From contig MPMJ01000025.1 of assembly GCA_002238425.1 (NCBI GenBank), positions 1 to 43,224 of the forward strand: a DNA stretch of 43,224 nt. The letters are read 5' to 3'. Position 1 is the first letter of the stretch. Every line of letters begins with the position of its first letter. The DNA is from SAR202 cluster bacterium bin16 (lineage in GTDB: Bacteria > Chloroflexota > Dehalococcoidia > Lucifugimonadales > Australimonadaceae). Below the pieces are notes generated by a model that saw only the letters and a program-made list of their open reading frames with translations, had not been told where the DNA came from and did no database searches. This document shows, one piece after another, positions 40,860 through 43,224 of this stretch. The position numbers and the translations under genes were made by a program.

Positions 40860-40985
40860 CCCACCCGAACGCCCTTCGGCAGGCTCAGGACAGGCCTGGG
40901 GGACACGCCCCACGCCGCGGGCTTAGCCCGTGGCAGCGGGGATACTCCCCTCTCCACTCCCCCCAGGACGGCGAAGAGCAGATAC
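40860..40985. repeat. Intergenic repeat region with dispersed-repeat-like hairpins
   Basis: This contains cccttcggcaggctcaggac (40872-40891), a sequence type widespread as a dispersed intergenic repeat, and a near-perfect 9-bp hairpin gccgcgggc/gcccgtggc with a TTA loop (40914-40934). C-rich and G-rich blocks follow up to the ribosome binding site at 40995. Together with 40714-40859, where I see no gene, it forms the spacer between divergent genes. Confidence 0.5.
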
Positions 40986-41002
40986 CTCATGATGGAGGCA
41001 GC

Positions 41003-42934
41003 ATGATACGGACACGGAAGGCGATACTCCTCATCCTTGCGGCGGCGCTGTTCAGCGCGCTCTTGTTGAGCGGTTGCGACAGCGGCGACCCGACTCCCAC
41101 GCCGACCGCGGCTCCGGCGCCCACGGCAACACCGACGTTGGCGCCCGCTCCCACGCCCGAGCCGACGCCGACTCCCGAACCAACACCGACGCCCGCGGCC
41201 ACTCCCGACCCCGGCCCGGAGACGCAGGAGGAGATCGTTGCGCGGCTGCGCGGCAACGCCGAGAGCTTCGAGTACGCGGTCGGCACGCACGGCGGGACAA
41301 TCACGTACTCGACGATCGGCGAGCCGCTGACGTTCAACCTGCCGCTCGCGAACGACGCGAGTTCGTCCGGCTACCTCAGTTACGTATTCGAGGGTCTGAC
41401 CGAGACCTCGTGGCTGAACGACGCTATCGAACCGTTGCTCGCGGAATCGTGGGAGCACTCGGACGACGGCAGGGAGTGGACGTTCCGCCTGCGGCGCGAC
41501 GTCTCCTGGCACGACGGCGAGCCGTTCACCGCGCGGGACGTGGACTTCACGTTCAACCGCATCATCTACAACGACGACATCCCGACTCCCAGCCGTGAGG
41601 CGTTCATCTTCGTCTACACGGACGAGGAGACCGGCGAGCAGACGGACGGGCGGATGGCCGTGACCGCGCTGGACGACTACACGGTGCGGTTCGTGCTGCC
41701 CGTCTCCTACGCGCCGTTCCTCCGCTCGATGGGCACTGCCATCTACCCGAGGCACCTCCTCGAACCGTACGTGGACGCGGGCACGTTCGAGGAGGTCTGG
41801 GACGTCGACACGGACCCGTCGGAGGTCATCGGCACCGGGCCGTTCACCATCACGAGCTACACGCCTGGAGAGCGGGTTACGCTCCGGCGCAACCCGGACT
41901 ACTGGATGCAGGACAGCGCGGGCAACAGCCTCCCGTACATCGACGAGATCGTCTACCTCGTCGTCGATACGCTGGAGGAGGAGTTGGAGCTGTTCCAGGC
42001 GGGCGAGACGGACGCGCACGGCGTGCTCGGCGAGGAGCACCCCGTGCTGGAGCCGCTGCAGGAGGAGGGCAACTTCACCATCTACCGGCGCGGCCCCGGC
42101 TTCGGCACGACGTTCCTGACGTTCAACGTGCACCCCGGCACGAACCCGGACGGGGAGCTGTACGTGCGGCCCGAGGCGCGAGCGTGGTTCGACACCCTCG
42201 AGTTCCGGCAGGCGGTCGCGCACAGTGTGGACAAGGAGCGGGTCGTCGAGGAGACGCTCGGCGGACTCGGCTATCCGCAGTGGTCGTCCATCAGCCCCGC
42301 CACGGGCGACTTCCACAACCCGGACGTCCGGCGGTACGAGTACGACCTCGACGCGGCGAACGCGCTGCTCGACGGCCTGGGCTGGACGGACACGGACGGC
42401 GACGGCGTGCGCGAGGACGCAGACGGCAACCCCATCGCGTTCACGCTCGTGACGAACGAGGGCAACACCGTGCGCGAGCGGGCCACGGGCATCGTCGCGG
42501 ACGGGATGCGGAGCATCGGCCTCGGTGTGGACCTCCAGGTCATCGACTTCGGCTTGCTCGTCGGTCAGCTGACCGCGACGTACGACTGGGAGGCGGTGGT
42601 CATCGGTTTCACCGGCGGGCCTGACCCGTACGGCGCCATCACGTTCTGGCACAGCGACGCGGACTTCCACCTGTGGTATCCGAACCAGCCGGAGCCGGTG
42701 ACGGCGTGGGAGGCGGAGATCGACGAGCTGTTCACGGCGGCGAGCCAGGAGCTGGACCACGAGGAGCGCGTGCGGATGTATCACCGGGCGCAGGAGATCG
42801 CGGCAGAGCAGACGCCCGTCATCTACACGTCGTTGTCGGAGCGGTTGACTGCGGTGCGCAACGTGTTCGGCAACGTCACGCCCACGCTCTACGGCCTGTG
42901 GGACGACCGGTACGTGTACCGCACGGACCGGTAG
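41003..42934 (+). CDS. ABC transporter substrate-binding lipoprotein, family 5 (peptide/opine/nickel)
   Basis: 643 aa. A lipoprotein signal peptide with lipobox Cys25 (LLLSGC) leads into a 40-residue Pro/Thr/Ala linker (about 30-72) that probably spaces the protein from the membrane. The SBP_bac_5 domain follows: GGTITYSTIGEPLTFNLPLAND, LAESWEHSDDGREWTFRLRRDVSWHDGEPFTARDVDFTFNRI (about 150-195), the IGTGPFTITSYTPGERVTLRRNPDYW block near 280, and FRQAVAHSVDKERVVEETLGGLG near 400. DTDGDGVREDADGNPIAFTLVTNEGN near 475 is the usual C-terminal lobe repeat. The ATG at 41003 follows GGAGG. Permease and ATPase genes are not in the window; they may have been cut off by the IS30 element to the right or lie elsewhere. 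Confidence 0.94.
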   Translation: MIRTRKAILLILAAALFSALLLSGCDSGDPTPTPTAAPAPTATPTLAPAPTPEPTPTPEPTPTPAATPDPGPETQEEIVARLRGNAESFEYAVGTHGGTITYSTIGEPLTFNLPLANDASSSGYLSYVFEGLTETSWLNDAIEPLLAESWEHSDDGREWTFRLRRDVSWHDGEPFTARDVDFTFNRIIYNDDIPTPSREAFIFVYTDEETGEQTDGRMAVTALDDYTVRFVLPVSYAPFLRSMGTAIYPRHLLEPYVDAGTFEEVWDVDTDPSEVIGTGPFTITSYTPGERVTLRRNPDYWMQDSAGNSLPYIDEIVYLVVDTLEEELELFQAGETDAHGVLGEEHPVLEPLQEEGNFTIYRRGPGFGTTFLTFNVHPGTNPDGELYVRPEARAWFDTLEFRQAVAHSVDKERVVEETLGGLGYPQWSSISPATGDFHNPDVRRYEYDLDAANALLDGLGWTDTDGDGVREDADGNPIAFTLVTNEGNTVRERATGIVADGMRSIGLGVDLQVIDFGLLVGQLTATYDWEAVVIGFTGGPDPYGAITFWHSDADFHLWYPNQPEPVTAWEAEIDELFTAASQELDHEERVRMYHRAQEIAAEQTPVIYTSLSERLTAVRNVFGNVTPTLYGLWDDRYVYRTDR

Positions 42935-42941
42935 GGGACGC

Positions 42942-43104
42942 CCCTCACCCGCCGCGCAAGCGCGTCGACCTCTCCCCGAGGGAGAGGTGGGAGAACGGGC
43001 GCCCACAAGGGACGGTGGGGACAGGGTGGTTCGCGAACCGCCCCTACACCGGGCGGGGGCAAGGGCACCCACAAGGGATGCCCCTACACCGGACAGGGGC
43101 GAGG
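42942..43104. repeat. Intergenic repeats between the binding protein and the IS30 element
   Basis: cctctccc (42969-42976) and gggagagg (42980-42987) form an 8-bp hairpin that could end the upstream transcript. A 24-bp near-direct repeat, starting cccctacaccgg, occurs at 43041-43064 and 43081-43104 (three mismatches), and a cccacaaggga motif occurs at about 43001 and 43069. The style matches dispersed repeats rather than coding DNA. Confidence 0.55.
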
Positions 43105-43109
43105 TTCCC

Positions 43110-43224
43110 TAAGTTCACAAACGAAGTGCAACACCAGATTAAGGTGTTGCCATGGGGAAACGCTATACGCAGCTCGGGATTGAGGAACGCTGTGCGATTG
43201 CCCGCCTACGTACCGAGGGGCGCT
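43110..43224 (+). mobile_element. Left end of an IS30-family insertion sequence
   Basis: The element starts near 43110. Its terminus has ttcacaaacgaagtgcaaca, and an 8-bp dyad gcaacacc (43128-43135) / ggtgttgc (43143-43150) lies right before the transposase start. The right part lies beyond the window. The exact terminal base cannot be fixed without the other end. Confidence 0.75.
43152..43224 (+). CDS. IS30-family transposase, N-terminal fragment (cut by window edge)
   Basis: The ATG at 43152 gives MGKRYTQLGIEERCAIARLR and continues TEGR to the window end (24 codons). YxQL(T/G)xEER..IA.L...G is the N-terminal helix-turn-helix signature of IS30 (Tra8) transposases, which move by a circular or dimer intermediate. 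The catalytic DDE part lies outside the window. The start codon sits directly after the terminal dyad, which may regulate its translation. Confidence 0.85.
   Translation, partial: MGKRYTQLGIEERCAIARLRTEGR

Noticed and set aside
40914..40934. Intrinsic terminator for the cupin/MFS transcript
   Set aside because: The hairpin is strong but lies upstream of that leftward transcript's start and has no T-run; it fits a dispersed repeat better.
40751..43072. 773-codon open frame on the minus strand
   Set aside because: It is antisense to the binding-protein gene, is rich in Arg/Val/Leu repeats and crosses intergenic repeats; no family features.

Overview
The window is a GC-rich bacterial chromosome segment made almost entirely of catabolic and transport genes. 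Its gene content fits the Chloroflexota, probably the SAR202/Dehalococcoidia-like lineages or their sponge-associated relatives: many amidohydrolase-2 paralogs, F420-linked oxidoreductases (two LLM-class enzymes and one Ddn-type reductase), CaiB/BaiF CoA-transferase, HpcH/HpaI aldolases, a bicupin, a tripartite tricarboxylate transporter and dispersed GC-rich intergenic repeats. No ribosomal or other phylogenetic marker gene is present, so this placement is inference.

Layout. The left edge (1-138) looks like an IS21-type insertion-sequence end, followed by a P4-type tyrosine integrase (478-1650, minus). A minus-strand catabolic block (1921-8014) encodes a fumarylacetoacetate-hydrolase-family enzyme, a peroxiredoxin with an in-frame UGA at its active site, an alpha/beta hydrolase, an HpaI-type aldolase and a ThDP enzyme. 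A plus-strand block (8165-12714) carries glycerate kinase, a CoA-transferase coupled to a CitE-like lyase, and a bicupin. Next come a Ddn-like reductase, an alpha/beta hydrolase, an LLM oxidoreductase, an isochorismatase-like protein and an alpha-carbonic anhydrase. A minus-strand TctC-TctA-TctB uptake system (16440-19522) lies just downstream of an amidohydrolase. The plus-strand run 21605-36151 includes a two-domain VOC protein, two further amidohydrolases flanking a hydantoinase (HyuA/HyuB) pair, an MBL hydrolase, a GlcG-like protein, an Ldh2-type dehydrogenase, a quinone-reductase-like MDR, a cyclic-nucleotide-binding protein, a frameshifted D-aminoacylase and an atypical hydroxyacid dehydrogenase. 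The right part has an LLM enzyme, ArfB, a GrdB/PrdB-like selenoprotein, an MFS transporter, a small cupin-like protein, a peptide/opine-type ABC binding lipoprotein and the start of an IS30 element.

The most notable result is two probable selenoprotein genes that simple ORF calling splits at UGA: a peroxiredoxin (2935-3396, minus; Sec46 replaces the peroxidatic Cys) and a GrdB/PrdB-like protein (37608-38786, plus; Sec157 in a U-P-N-C motif). In both, a stem-loop follows the UGA with a G-first apical loop starting after exactly 17 nt, which fits a bacterial SECIS. Other items of interest are a candidate promoter plus a structured RNA of about 110 nt (30022-30170), a cluster of AT-rich inverted repeats before an amidohydrolase (22743-22971), and two places where a short sequence is duplicated around C/G-rich filler (33860-33997 and 38787-38908). 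One of these breaks the D-aminoacylase and may be an assembly artefact.

Taken together, the genes suggest an oxidative heterotroph that takes up carboxylates and peptides or opines and degrades cyclic amides, ring-cleavage products and hydroxy or keto acids. Actual substrates cannot be read from the sequence.
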